NCBI GenBank assembly: GCA_934183255.1
Contig: CAKPSD010000001.1
Span: 806,001 to 870,000 of the forward strand
Source of the DNA: an uncultured Bacilli bacterium
GTDB lineage: Bacteria; Bacillota_I; Bacilli_A; RFN20; DUOF01
Length of the DNA stretch: 64,000 nucleotides
Reading direction: 5' to 3'
The notes under the pieces were generated by a model. That model was given only the letters and a program-made list of their open reading frames with translations. It was not told the origin of the DNA and did no database searches. Positions 38,459 through 46,086 of the stretch are shown in pieces. Both the position numbers and the translations under genes were made by a program. The stretch's first letter is position 1; every line of letters starts with the position of its first letter.

Positions 38459-38468
38459 ATTTATTCCT

Positions 38469-38675
38469 CTATTCTTCGTTCAATTCTTTTAATCTTTTAT
38501 TTATTGCTTGTATCTCTTCTAATACTTTTTTATATTTTTCTTTTACTAATTTAAGTTGATCTTCATTTAATGAATCTTTATTTTCTTCATATTTTTTCTC
38601 TAATTGTTTATATTCTCTAACTTTTAAATTTAATTTTAGAGTAAGTTCTAATACTTCTTGCTTTTTATTATCCAT
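38469..38675 (-). CDS. small coiled-coil protein, unknown function
   Basis: A 68-residue protein made almost entirely of charged heptad repeats (LELTLKLNLKVREYKQLEKKYEENK and similar; no other domain). AGGAGG lies 8 bases before the ATG, so it is probably translated. It lies between jag and mnmE, 10 bases before mnmE, and a terminator separates it from jag. I do not recognise a named family; it could be a structural partner or a small regulatory protein, but nothing in the sequence decides. Confidence 0.65.
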   Translation of the reverse strand: MDNKKQEVLELTLKLNLKVREYKQLEKKYEENKDSLNEDQLKLVKEKYKKVLEEIQAINKRLKELNEE

Positions 38676-38735
38676 TATAAAAGACCTCCTTTTTTAAAAG
38701 TATATCATTAAAAGATAATTATTTTTATAAAAATA

Positions 38736-38769
38736 AAAAATATTTAGATTTTTATTTCTAAATATTTTT
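38736..38769 (-). terminator. terminator after jag
   Basis: AAAAATATTTAGA (38736-38748) and its exact complement TCTAAATATTTTT (38757-38769) make a 13-bp hairpin. On the minus strand it ends in a T-run, so it closes the rpmH-rnpA-yidC-jag unit and separates it from the small coiled-coil gene. Confidence 0.7.
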
Positions 38770-38775
38770 AAATTA

Positions 38776-39369
38776 TTATTCTTCTTCTACGTAGTAAATT
38801 GTTAATCTACGATCTTTTCCTTGCCCAACACTTTCTGTTTTTATATTGTGATAATTTGTAAGTGCTCCATGGATGATTCTTCTTTCATCACTAGGCATAG
38901 GTCTAAGTGTTACTTTGGTTTTTGTTTGTTGTACTTCTTTAGCATACTTTCTAGCCATTTGAATTAGCTTTTCATATTTTTCTTCTTTGTATTCACCGAT
39001 GTCTAACAAGATTTTGTAATGTTTATTATAACGATTATGAATAGCTGCTCTTACAAGTTCATTTAATGCTTGAAGTGTTCTTCCACCTTTACCAATTAAT
39101 ACAGCATCATGATCTGTTTTAATATTTACATGGATAACTTCACCTTCATATTTAGCACTTAATTCAACTTTTAAGTTCATATTAGTTAAAATAGTATTTA
39201 AATAATTTTTAACATAATCAATTACATCAGCAACAAAATATGCTTCTATTTCAACACTTGTATCTGTTTGAGTTAATACTCTATATTGTAAATATTCTAT
39301 ATCAACATTTAGTTCATCAGCAGCTTTATCTAAAGCTTCATTTAAATCTTTACCTTTATACAAATTCAT
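38776..39369 (-). CDS. jag: RNA-binding protein Jag / KhpB
   Basis: The 197-residue protein has the three Jag parts in order: Jag_N (MNLYKGKDLNEALDKAADEL), a KH-II domain with the GKGG loop (VLIGKGGRTLQALNELV, residue about 90) and the R3H domain at the C-terminus (RRIIHGAL near residue 165). KhpB binds RNA with KhpA and affects cell division and length in streptococci. The gene follows yidC by 21 bases, the usual rnpA-yidC-jag order. Confidence 0.93.
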   Translation of the reverse strand: MNLYKGKDLNEALDKAADELNVDIEYLQYRVLTQTDTSVEIEAYFVADVIDYVKNYLNTILTNMNLKVELSAKYEGEVIHVNIKTDHDAVLIGKGGRTLQALNELVRAAIHNRYNKHYKILLDIGEYKEEKYEKLIQMARKYAKEVQQTKTKVTLRPMPSDERRIIHGALTNYHNIKTESVGQGKDRRLTIYYVEEE

Positions 39370-39390
39370 CTTAATCCACCTCTTACTTAA

Positions 39391-40512
39391 TTATCTTACT
39401 ACTTTTGCTTTCTTTTTTCTATTACCTAGGTTATATAATTTTTCTTTTACTTTAGGACTTTGAAAAATAATTGTTTGAACAATACTAAATATTGCTCCTA
39501 CTGTCCAATAAATTGCTAAAGCTGAAGGTAATAAGAAACCAGTTATTAAAATCATTATTAGCATAATGTTCATCATAAGAGATGTTTGCTTATTTGCTTC
39601 TTTTATTTTTTCTTTATCTTTATAACTAGCTTGTTTTAATCTAATAATATTAGGTATCTTCATTGATAATATTTGAGAACCTGTCATAAATAAGAATAAT
39701 AATATTGCTGTTATATTCAAATTAAATACTTGAGTACTTACAGCTTGACCTAAAGTTAATCCTAGAACTTCTCCTGTTCTTATAACTAATGTTTGACTAA
39801 CTGCTGACCATACTGACAAGAATATTGGTAATGAAATAATTGTAGGTAATAAACTAGCAAGTGGGTTTATACCATTCTTTTTATATATTTCCATTACTTT
39901 CATCGATAATCTATTTTTTTCTGCTTGTGTTATGTTAGGATCTTTTAATTTATTAGAAATTTCTGTAATTTCAGCTTGAATAGATTGCATTTTTTGAGTT
40001 TGAACTTGGCTTTTGAAAGTTATTGCTAACATTAATAATCTTATTATTATAGTTGTAACAACTATTGCAAGTACTTTTGCAACTCCAGATGACCCAAATA
40101 AATTTGTAAAACTTACTAATAACCATGAAATAGGATATACAATTAATCCTTCAAGTAATCCTTGCTTAAATGCATCTTTCCATGTTTTTCCTTTTATAAT
40201 AGCACCACTACTAGGATCTTCCATATCATTCATAGTAATACAAGCTTTAGGATGACTTTTATATTCAGAATCTATTTTATTTTGTATATTTTGATCTATA
40301 TATTTTTGAATTTCTTTTTCATCATTTATATTTTTTGTTATTGCTTCTTCTCTAAGTGTAGCTTTATATTCTTCGTTATTGTTCCACTTTTCTTTTATAG
40401 CCTCTTTAATAGCGACATTATCTTCTTCACTACACATAGTTTGACTACAGCTACATCCACTTACCATTAATACTGCAAAAAACAGTACTATTATCACTTT
40501 TAATTTTTTCAT
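39391..40512 (-). CDS. yidC: membrane protein insertase YidC (lipoprotein type)
   Basis: A 373-residue YidC/Oxa1 protein with a lipoprotein signal: lipobox VSGC at residues 17-20. A charged extracellular segment of about 90 residues follows, then five membrane helices from WLLVSFTNLFGSSG onward, with the Oxa1 core (YKKNGINPLASLLPTI). The tail is basic (NRKKKAKVV). It inserts membrane proteins alone or with SecYEG. The start has AAAGGAAA upstream, 1 base after rnpA. The lipobox is followed by SC, a pattern also seen in two other lipoproteins here. Confidence 0.92.
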   Translation of the reverse strand: MKKLKVIIVLFFAVLMVSGCSCSQTMCSEEDNVAIKEAIKEKWNNNEEYKATLREEAITKNINDEKEIQKYIDQNIQNKIDSEYKSHPKACITMNDMEDPSSGAIIKGKTWKDAFKQGLLEGLIVYPISWLLVSFTNLFGSSGVAKVLAIVVTTIIIRLLMLAITFKSQVQTQKMQSIQAEITEISNKLKDPNITQAEKNRLSMKVMEIYKKNGINPLASLLPTIISLPIFLSVWSAVSQTLVIRTGEVLGLTLGQAVSTQVFNLNITAILLFLFMTGSQILSMKIPNIIRLKQASYKDKEKIKEANKQTSLMMNIMLIMILITGFLLPSALAIYWTVGAIFSIVQTIIFQSPKVKEKLYNLGNRKKKAKVVR

Positions 40513-40513
40513 T

Positions 40514-40846
40514 CTATTTTTCCTTTCTTAATTTAAATAATAAAATTTTTAAAGATTCTTTATTTGTAATAAAGTTATTATTAATATAGTTATTTCTAAC
40601 TATTATAACTATATCATTATTTGTATTAATTTCTATTAATTCTTTTAAAAATTCGTTTATTTGTCTTTTAACTTTGTGTCTAACCACTGAATTTCCTATT
40701 TTAGAGCTAACACTTATTCCTACTCTAACGTGATTTAATTCATTATTCTTTATATAAACTACATATTCTTTATTAGCTATACTTTTTTTATTATCTAATA
40801 CGTTTTTGAAATCTTGATTTTTTAATAGTCTATTTATTTTTTTCAT
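40514..40846 (-). CDS. rnpA: ribonuclease P protein component
   Basis: The 110-residue basic protein binds RNase P RNA to mature tRNA 5' ends. The central sheet has VGISVSSKIGNSVVRHKVKR, the position of the RNR motif; the usual RNRxKR is RHKVKR here. The length is normal. It lies between rpmH and yidC, as in most bacteria. The RNA partner rnpB was not found in this window. Confidence 0.93.
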   Translation of the reverse strand: MKKINRLLKNQDFKNVLDNKKSIANKEYVVYIKNNELNHVRVGISVSSKIGNSVVRHKVKRQINEFLKELIEINTNNDIVIIVRNNYINNNFITNKESLKILLFKLRKEK

Positions 40847-40866
40847 ATATATTCCTTTTTATTAAT

Positions 40867-40890
40867 AAAAAAAGCTACTTACTAGTAGCT
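40867..40890 (-). terminator. hairpin between rpmH and rnpA
   Basis: AGCTACT, loop TACT and AGTAGCT give a 7-bp hairpin followed by a T-run on the minus strand. It may attenuate transcription so that L34 is made in larger amounts than RnpA. Confidence 0.65.
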
Positions 40891-40897
40891 CCTTTTA

Positions 40898-41032
40898 TTA
40901 AGCAGATAGGACTTCTCTTCCCTTGCTTCTTCTTCTAGCAAGTACTTTACGACCATTCTTTGTTGACATTCTTGCTCTGAATCCATGAACTTTAGAATGT
41001 TTTCTTTTACTTGGTTGATATGTTCTTTTCAT
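40898..41032 (-). CDS. rpmH: 50S ribosomal protein L34
   Basis: A 44-residue basic protein read on the minus strand: [18 protein letters not shown], then [19 protein letters not shown], the full L34 pattern. GGGGGTG lies upstream of the ATG. It is the first gene left of the origin and is transcribed away from dnaA. Confidence 0.97.
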   Translation of the reverse strand: MKRTYQPSKRKHSKVHGFRARMSTKNGRKVLARRRSKGREVLSA

Positions 41033-41069
41033 TGTTACACCCCCATTAGATAATACACATAGCGATAAA

Positions 41070-41098
41070 ATTATAAGTTTTTTTACTATCTAAGTCAA
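41070..41098 (-). promoter_or_regulatory. promoter of rpmH
   Basis: On the minus strand TTGACT (41093-41098) is followed after exactly 17 bases by TATAAT (41070-41075), about 38 bases before the rpmH start. Confidence 0.75.
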
Positions 41099-41100
41099 TT

Positions 41101-41424
41101 ATTTTATATTAGTATTTGTAAACAATTTTTGTTGATAATTTTATTTTTTATGTTTATAAATTTAATTTTTTCTTAGAGATACAATAAAAATTTAATGTTA
41201 ATAATTTTTTAAATTGTTAAAAACTATTAACTTTTTTATCAACTGTTTATAACTTTTAACTTATTAACAAAAAAATAAACAAATAAAGATGTTGAAAACG
41301 TGTATTTTATTTACAAATTGTAGGTATAATAATTGTGGATAACTTTGTGGAATGATAATTTTGTGATTTTTTTTCCACAATATGTGTTATATTGAATTTG
41401 ATTGTGTAGGGGAGAGAATATATT
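41101..41424. other. chromosomal replication origin (oriC) upstream of dnaA
   Basis: This gene-free stretch between the divergent rpmH and dnaA genes contains a perfect DnaA box, TGTGGATAA, at 41334-41342. One-mismatch boxes lie at 41130-41138 (TGTTGATAA) and 41371-41379 (TTTTCCACA). Several weaker sites occur, such as TGTGGAATG at 41346 and TTATTAACA at 41260. The segment 41140-41280 is extremely AT-rich and could unwind. A candidate dnaA promoter (-10 TATAAT at 41325-41330, or an extended -10 TGTTATATT at 41385-41393) overlaps the boxes, as expected for autoregulation by DnaA. A second box cluster lies after dnaA. Confidence 0.8.
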
Positions 41425-42783
41425 ATGAATTTTTCTAAATTAAATAGTATTTGGGAAGAAGTACTATTATCTTTGAAAAATAAATTGCAAGATAATAATA
41501 TCTACAATACTTTTTTTCAAGATTCAAAACTTTATGAAATTAAAGATGATACCGCTTATATCAGTGTCAAAACCAAGTTTGCTAAGCAATTATTAGAGTC
41601 TAGATATTCAACAATTATAGAGATGACTTTAGAAGAAGTATGCAAAACTCATTACAATTGTGTAATTACATTAGAAAATGTTAATGATCCTTTTGAAGTA
41701 AAAACAGAAACTAGAGTTGAAGACAAAGAAGGATTTGTATCTAATTTAAATAGTAATTATACTTTTGAAAATTTCGTTGTTGGACCATCTAACCAAGAAG
41801 CTCAAAGTGCTGCGCTAACTGCTGCTTTAGAACCAGGTAAATTTTATAATCCATTATTTATATATGGTAAAAGTGGTATTGGTAAAACACATTTATTACA
41901 TGCTATTGGTAATTATATTAGATATAAGTCTGGTCAAGAAACTAAAGTATATTATATTTCTAGTGCTGATTTTCTTGATGATTATGTTAATGCAATAAGA
42001 GAAAACACTATTAATGAATTAAAAGAAAGTTTTAAAAAGATGGATGTTCTATTAATTGATGATATTCAATTTTTGTCAGGAAAAGATAAAACAAATGAGA
42101 TGTTTTTCCATATTTTCAATCATTTAATTAATAATAGAAAACAAATTGTTATAACTAGTGATAGATCGCCTAATGAATTAAAGGGGCTAGAAGAGAGATT
42201 AGTTAGTAGATTTGCTAGTGGATTAAGTGTTTGTATTCAAAATCCTGAGTATGAAACTTCCTTAGAGATTCTAAAGAAAAAAGTAGAAAATCAAAATATT
42301 AGTTCTAAAGTTATAAAAGAAGATGTATTAAGTTATATTGCTTTAAAATATTCTAAAGACATTAGGCAATTAGAGGGTGCTTTAAATAGATTGGTATTCT
42401 ATGCAGAATCATTTAAAAAGCAAACTAAAGTTATTGATTTAGATTTAGCACAAGAAGCTTTAAAAGGATTAGTAGTTAATCAAAATAATAATAGTAATGC
42501 TTTAACTATAGATAAAATAAAGATGGCTGTAGCAGATTACTATAAAATTTCTACTTCACAATTATCTGCGAGTATTAGAGTTAGTAATATTTCTAATGCA
42601 AGACATATTGCAATGTATTTATGTAGAAGTTTATTAGATGTTCCTTTTATTAAAATTGGAGAAGAATTTGGTGGTAGAGATCACTCAACTGTTATAAATG
42701 CGTGTGAAAAGGTTGAAAAATTGTTAAAAACTGATGCTAATTTTAAACAGGCAATTGATGATATAAAAATCTTATTAAAATAG
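41425..42783 (+). CDS. dnaA: chromosomal replication initiator DnaA
   Basis: The 452-residue initiator has domain I (residues 1-90), a linker, the AAA+ domain III with YGKSGIGKTHLLHAIG near residue 150 and VLLIDDIQFLSGK near residue 205. Domain IV ends in the DnaA signature GGRDHSTVINAC, which binds the box. GGGGAGAG precedes the ATG. It starts the rightward replication-oriented gene block. DnaA boxes on both sides of the gene suggest it is regulated by its own product. Confidence 0.97.
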   Translation: MNFSKLNSIWEEVLLSLKNKLQDNNIYNTFFQDSKLYEIKDDTAYISVKTKFAKQLLESRYSTIIEMTLEEVCKTHYNCVITLENVNDPFEVKTETRVEDKEGFVSNLNSNYTFENFVVGPSNQEAQSAALTAALEPGKFYNPLFIYGKSGIGKTHLLHAIGNYIRYKSGQETKVYYISSADFLDDYVNAIRENTINELKESFKKMDVLLIDDIQFLSGKDKTNEMFFHIFNHLINNRKQIVITSDRSPNELKGLEERLVSRFASGLSVCIQNPEYETSLEILKKKVENQNISSKVIKEDVLSYIALKYSKDIRQLEGALNRLVFYAESFKKQTKVIDLDLAQEALKGLVVNQNNNSNALTIDKIKMAVADYYKISTSQLSASIRVSNISNARHIAMYLCRSLLDVPFIKIGEEFGGRDHSTVINACEKVEKLLKTDANFKQAIDDIKILLK

Positions 42784-42853
42784 GCAAAAATAAAGACTTT
42801 TTATATAATAAAAGAAATAAATATGTTATAATAATTAAGGATTAAAAAGTGAG

Positions 42854-42871
42854 TTTTCCACACAATCCACA
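42854..42871 (+). promoter_or_regulatory. two abutting DnaA boxes between dnaA and dnaN
   Basis: TTTTCCACA (42854-42862) is directly followed by CAATCCACA (42863-42871), both close to TTATCCACA and in the same orientation with a 9-base step. A -10-like TATAAT lies at 42827-42832 in front of dnaN. They may form part of the origin or control dnaN. Confidence 0.65.
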
Positions 42872-42920
42872 CATATTATAAGAATAAAAATATATAAATA
42901 AAAAAAGGAGAAATAAAAGA

Positions 42921-44045
42921 ATGAGATTTATAATTGCAAGAAACAAACTTATGAGTGCTTTGAATATTGTTTCAAAAGCTGTTACTAGTAGAACTCCTAT
43001 TGCTGTACTAACTGGTATTAAATTTGAATTAAATGAAGAAGGATTAACTTTAATTGGTAGTGATACAGATTTATCTATATCTACATTTATTAAAGCAGAA
43101 GAAAACAATGATAAAGTTATTACTATCTTTGAAACAGGTAGTTGTGTATTAAATGCTAAATACATTACTGAAATAATCAGAAAGTTAGATGGAGAAAGAG
43201 TAGAAATAGAATTAGTTGATGGAAACTTAGTTAAAATTATTGATCAAAAATCTAACTTTAGTTTAAATAGCATCAATGTAAATGAATTTCCATTTATTGA
43301 TTTTAACTTTGATAGTAATGTTATTAAATTAAAAGGGGATTTATTAAAGCAAGTAATAGCTCAAACTAAATTTGCTACTAGTCAAAAAGAAACTAGACCT
43401 ATATTAACAGGTGTTAACTTTAAAGTTGATGGAAACGTACTTGAAGCTGTTGCTACAGATACATATAGACTAGCTAAAAAGAAAATTGTAATTGGTGATA
43501 CTGCATATTTCAATGTAACTATTCCTGCTAGAAACTTAGATGAAATTTCTAAAATAGTTGAAGGTGGCGAAGAAATAATTATAAACTTCTTTGATAAGAA
43601 AGTTATGTTTAAAATTAATGATACAATTATTTCAACTAGAGTAATAAGTGGCGTTTATCCAGATACTTCAAAATTAATACCAGATTCATTTGAAAATAAA
43701 TTAAATACATTAACTAATGAATTTTTAGCTGCTATTGATAGAGCAAGTTTGTTATCAAGTGATAGAAATAATATTGTTAAATTAAGTTTAAATAATGATA
43801 AAGTAGAAATATCTTCTAGAAGTCAAGAAATAGGATCTGTTGTGGAAAAAATATCAAATTATGAATATGAAGGTAATAAATTAGATATTTCATTTAGTGC
43901 TCAATATATTACAGAAGCAATTAAAGCTATTGGTAGTAATGATGTTGAATTATGCTTAAATGGAGAAATGAAACCATTTATAGTTAAAAATAAAGAAGAT
44001 GATTCAGTTCTTCAATTAGTATTACCAGTTAGAACTTACCAATAA
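42921..44045 (+). CDS. dnaN: DNA polymerase III beta sliding clamp
   Basis: The 374-residue clamp forms a dimer ring that holds the polymerase on DNA. The N-terminal FIIARNKLMSALNIVSKAV and the central ATDTYRLAKK are typical, and the C-terminus ends MKPFIVKNKEDDSVLQLVLPVR as in other clamps. Three similar domains fill the length. AAGGAG lies 10 bases upstream. It follows dnaA with the usual box-containing gap. Confidence 0.96.
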   Translation: MRFIIARNKLMSALNIVSKAVTSRTPIAVLTGIKFELNEEGLTLIGSDTDLSISTFIKAEENNDKVITIFETGSCVLNAKYITEIIRKLDGERVEIELVDGNLVKIIDQKSNFSLNSINVNEFPFIDFNFDSNVIKLKGDLLKQVIAQTKFATSQKETRPILTGVNFKVDGNVLEAVATDTYRLAKKKIVIGDTAYFNVTIPARNLDEISKIVEGGEEIIINFFDKKVMFKINDTIISTRVISGVYPDTSKLIPDSFENKLNTLTNEFLAAIDRASLLSSDRNNIVKLSLNNDKVEISSRSQEIGSVVEKISNYEYEGNKLDISFSAQYITEAIKAIGSNDVELCLNGEMKPFIVKNKEDDSVLQLVLPVRTYQ

Positions 44046-44102
44046 AATAAATGTTTACAAAAAGTAAAAAAAATGAAATAATTTAATTAAGAGGTGTTGA
44101 AG

Positions 44103-44813
44103 ATGAATAAATTATTAAAAAAATTATCTATTTGTTTTGTAGCAGTAATGTGTGTTATTAGTTGTTTTGGATGTTCATGTGAGCAAAGATTAAAAGTTAA
44201 ATACATAGCTAGTGCAACTAGAGAAAATACAGATGCTGAATTTACTGACAAAATTGCAATGGTGGCTCTTGTAGAAAAAAAATTTAGAGAACCAGCAAAT
44301 ACTCCTTGCTATAAAAGAGTTGATGGTGAATTAGAACTTGTTAAAGATGCAAGCGTTTCTAAATGTTTAGATGCAGAGGGTAATGAATTTGAAAGAGTTA
44401 CTGTTGGAAAAGTAGAAAAAATTGAATTAGAAAAAAAAGGAATTTTGAATACTACAAGTGATGATTTAAAATCATATGAATCATCTTCAATTAAAATGCC
44501 TAATAATGAATATTATAGTTTGATTTATACATTTAGTTTAGTAAATATGAGTGATAAAAAAATGTATATTCAAAAATACGCATTAAGTTTAGAAGGAATT
44601 TTAAATGGGCAATTAAAAGAAGAGTCTGTTAAAAATAAAGTTACATATAGTATAACTGGTGCTAAATCAGATGGTGATGCAAGTTATTATTATTTAGATG
44701 GATACAATAGTAATATAACAATTGTCATAACATTAAAAAATTTAACAAATAAAGATTCTTCTGATAGTAGAAATAAAACTCTTAAATTGAATTTAAATGT
44801 AGTTGTAAAATAA
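44103..44813 (+). CDS. lipoprotein of unknown function
   Basis: The 236-residue protein has a lipoprotein signal: the hydrophobic core ICFVAVMCV and a lipobox VISC (residues 18-21), or FGC at 24 as an alternative. The mature part is beta-rich and has no recognised domain; it contains a Cys pair at CYKRVDGELELV and KCLDAEG. GAGGTG lies upstream and I chose the ATG at 44103 over a GTG at 44094. It sits between dnaN and the rpsF leader and ends at a terminator, so it is its own unit or shares the dnaN transcript. Confidence 0.72.
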   Translation: MNKLLKKLSICFVAVMCVISCFGCSCEQRLKVKYIASATRENTDAEFTDKIAMVALVEKKFREPANTPCYKRVDGELELVKDASVSKCLDAEGNEFERVTVGKVEKIELEKKGILNTTSDDLKSYESSSIKMPNNEYYSLIYTFSLVNMSDKKMYIQKYALSLEGILNGQLKEESVKNKVTYSITGAKSDGDASYYYLDGYNSNITIVITLKNLTNKDSSDSRNKTLKLNLNVVVK

Positions 44814-44834
44814 TAAAAAAATAAAAATAATAAG

Positions 44835-44867
44835 TCCTATAAATTTTAATAGTTTATAGGATTTTTT
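44835..44867 (+). terminator. terminator after the lipoprotein gene
   Basis: TCCTATAAA (44835-44843) pairs with TTTATAGGA (44853-44861) and is followed by six T. Confidence 0.85.
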
Positions 44868-44880
44868 ATTTAATCTAATA

Positions 44881-44909
44881 TTTACAAATATTAAATAATA
44901 AGTTATAAT
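44881..44909 (+). promoter_or_regulatory. promoter of rpsF-ssb-rpsR
   Basis: TTTACA (44881-44886) and TATAAT (44904-44909) are separated by exactly 17 bases. Transcription would start near 44916, at the beginning of the structured leader. Confidence 0.75.
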
Positions 44910-44910
44910 A

Positions 44911-44987
44911 GCAAGGCATGTAGTGAAGGACATGCATCTTCTCTGCTAGTTAGAAACTAGCTGAATTTAGACCAAAGGGGGGTAATT
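44911..44987 (+). promoter_or_regulatory. structured 5' leader of rpsF (possible S6:S18-binding leader)
   Basis: The leader can form GCATGT/ACATGC (44916-44921 with 44930-44935) and a 7-bp hairpin GCTAGTT/AACTAGC (44945-44951 with 44955-44961). Ribosomal protein leaders that bind S6 and S18 are known in front of rpsF in many bacteria, so autoregulation is plausible. I could not confirm the known consensus of that motif here. Confidence 0.5.
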
Positions 44988-44989
44988 AA

Positions 44990-45277
44990 ATGAGAAAGTA
45001 TGAAATTATGTACATTCTTAACTCAAATCTAGACGAAACTACTAGAAAGGGCGTAATTGAAAATTTAAATAAAATTTTAACAGACAATGGCGCTAAAATT
45101 AGTGATGTTAATGAATGGGGTAACAGAGAATTAGCTTATGAAATCAAAAAGCAAAATAGAGGTTACTATGTTGTTACAACTTTAACTAGTAATGATGCTA
45201 AAGCTGTAAGTGAATTTGATCGTTTATCAAAAATTAATGCTAATGTTCTACGTCATATGATAGTAAACTTAGACTAA
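44990..45277 (+). CDS. rpsF: 30S ribosomal protein S6
   Basis: A 95-residue protein with the S6 ferredoxin-like fold (MRKYEIMYILNSNLDE, then WGNRELAYEIKKQNRGYYVV). GGGGGG precedes the ATG. It begins the classic rpsF-ssb-rpsR operon. Confidence 0.97.
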   Translation: MRKYEIMYILNSNLDETTRKGVIENLNKILTDNGAKISDVNEWGNRELAYEIKKQNRGYYVVTTLTSNDAKAVSEFDRLSKINANVLRHMIVNLD

Positions 45278-45295
45278 TAAATAGGAGATATTAAT

Positions 45296-45751
45296 ATGTT
45301 AAATAAAGTTATCTTAATTGGAAGAACAACACGTGATGTTGATTTTCGTAGAACAAGTAGTGGTACACCAGTAGCAACCTTCACATTAGCTTTGGATAAT
45401 AGATATGTACTTAAAGATGGAAAACCAACAACTGATTTTATAAATTGTGTAGCATGGAATAAAACTGCTGAAACAATGGAAAAATATGTGAAAAAAGGAG
45501 CTTTAATTGCTGTTGAAGGTAGAATTCAAACTAGAAATTATGAGAATAAAGAAGGCAATAAAGTTTATGTTACAGAAGTTGTTTGTGAAAATATGAGAAT
45601 GTTAGATACTAGAAATTCTAGTAATAACGCAACATACTTGGAAGATTATGAACCAAGTAATAATGGTTATCAAAAAGATGAAGATAACACAGAAAATGTT
45701 ACAAATAATAATGTAGAATTTAACATTTCTGAAGATGATTTACCATTCTAA
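45296..45751 (+). CDS. ssb: single-stranded DNA-binding protein
   Basis: The 151-residue protein has the OB fold ([45 protein letters not shown]) in the first 105 residues, then a flexible linker rich in Asn and Asp, and ends in the conserved acidic tip EDDLPF that binds partner enzymes. It lies between rpsF and rpsR, as in Bacillus. Confidence 0.96.
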   Translation: MLNKVILIGRTTRDVDFRRTSSGTPVATFTLALDNRYVLKDGKPTTDFINCVAWNKTAETMEKYVKKGALIAVEGRIQTRNYENKEGNKVYVTEVVCENMRMLDTRNSSNNATYLEDYEPSNNGYQKDEDNTENVTNNNVEFNISEDDLPF

Positions 45752-45768
45752 GAAAGGAGAAAATAATA

Positions 45769-45996
45769 ATGGCTTTTAAAAAACAAAAGACTAGAAAGAA
45801 AGTTTGTTTCTTTACTAAAAATAAAATTACTTACATTGATTATAAAGATGTAGAATTATTAAAGAGATTCGTTAGTGCTAACGGTAAAATTATTCCTCGT
45901 CGTGTTACAGGAACAAGTGCTAAATATCAAAGAATGTTAGCAGTAGCAATTAAAAGAGCAAGAGAAATGGCTTTATTACCATTTGTAGCTGAGTAA
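45769..45996 (+). CDS. rpsR: 30S ribosomal protein S18
   Basis: A 75-residue basic protein with the S18 pattern: an N-terminal [17 protein letters not shown], then [20 protein letters not shown] and [18 protein letters not shown] terminator follows directly, with the stop codon at its base. Confidence 0.97.
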   Translation: MAFKKQKTRKKVCFFTKNKITYIDYKDVELLKRFVSANGKIIPRRVTGTSAKYQRMLAVAIKRAREMALLPFVAE

Positions 45997-46022
45997 GATT
46001 AGTAGAAATACTAATCTTTTTT
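45996..46022 (+). terminator. terminator after rpsR
   Basis: AGATTAGTA, loop GAAA and TACTAATCT form a perfect 9-bp stem (45996-46017) with a stable tetraloop, followed by T-run. The stop codon of rpsR overlaps its first base. Confidence 0.88.
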
Positions 46023-46086
46023 ATTATATTTATTAAAAATATAATTAAAAAAATGTATAATATTAATGGTAATGTGGGGGAGAGTA

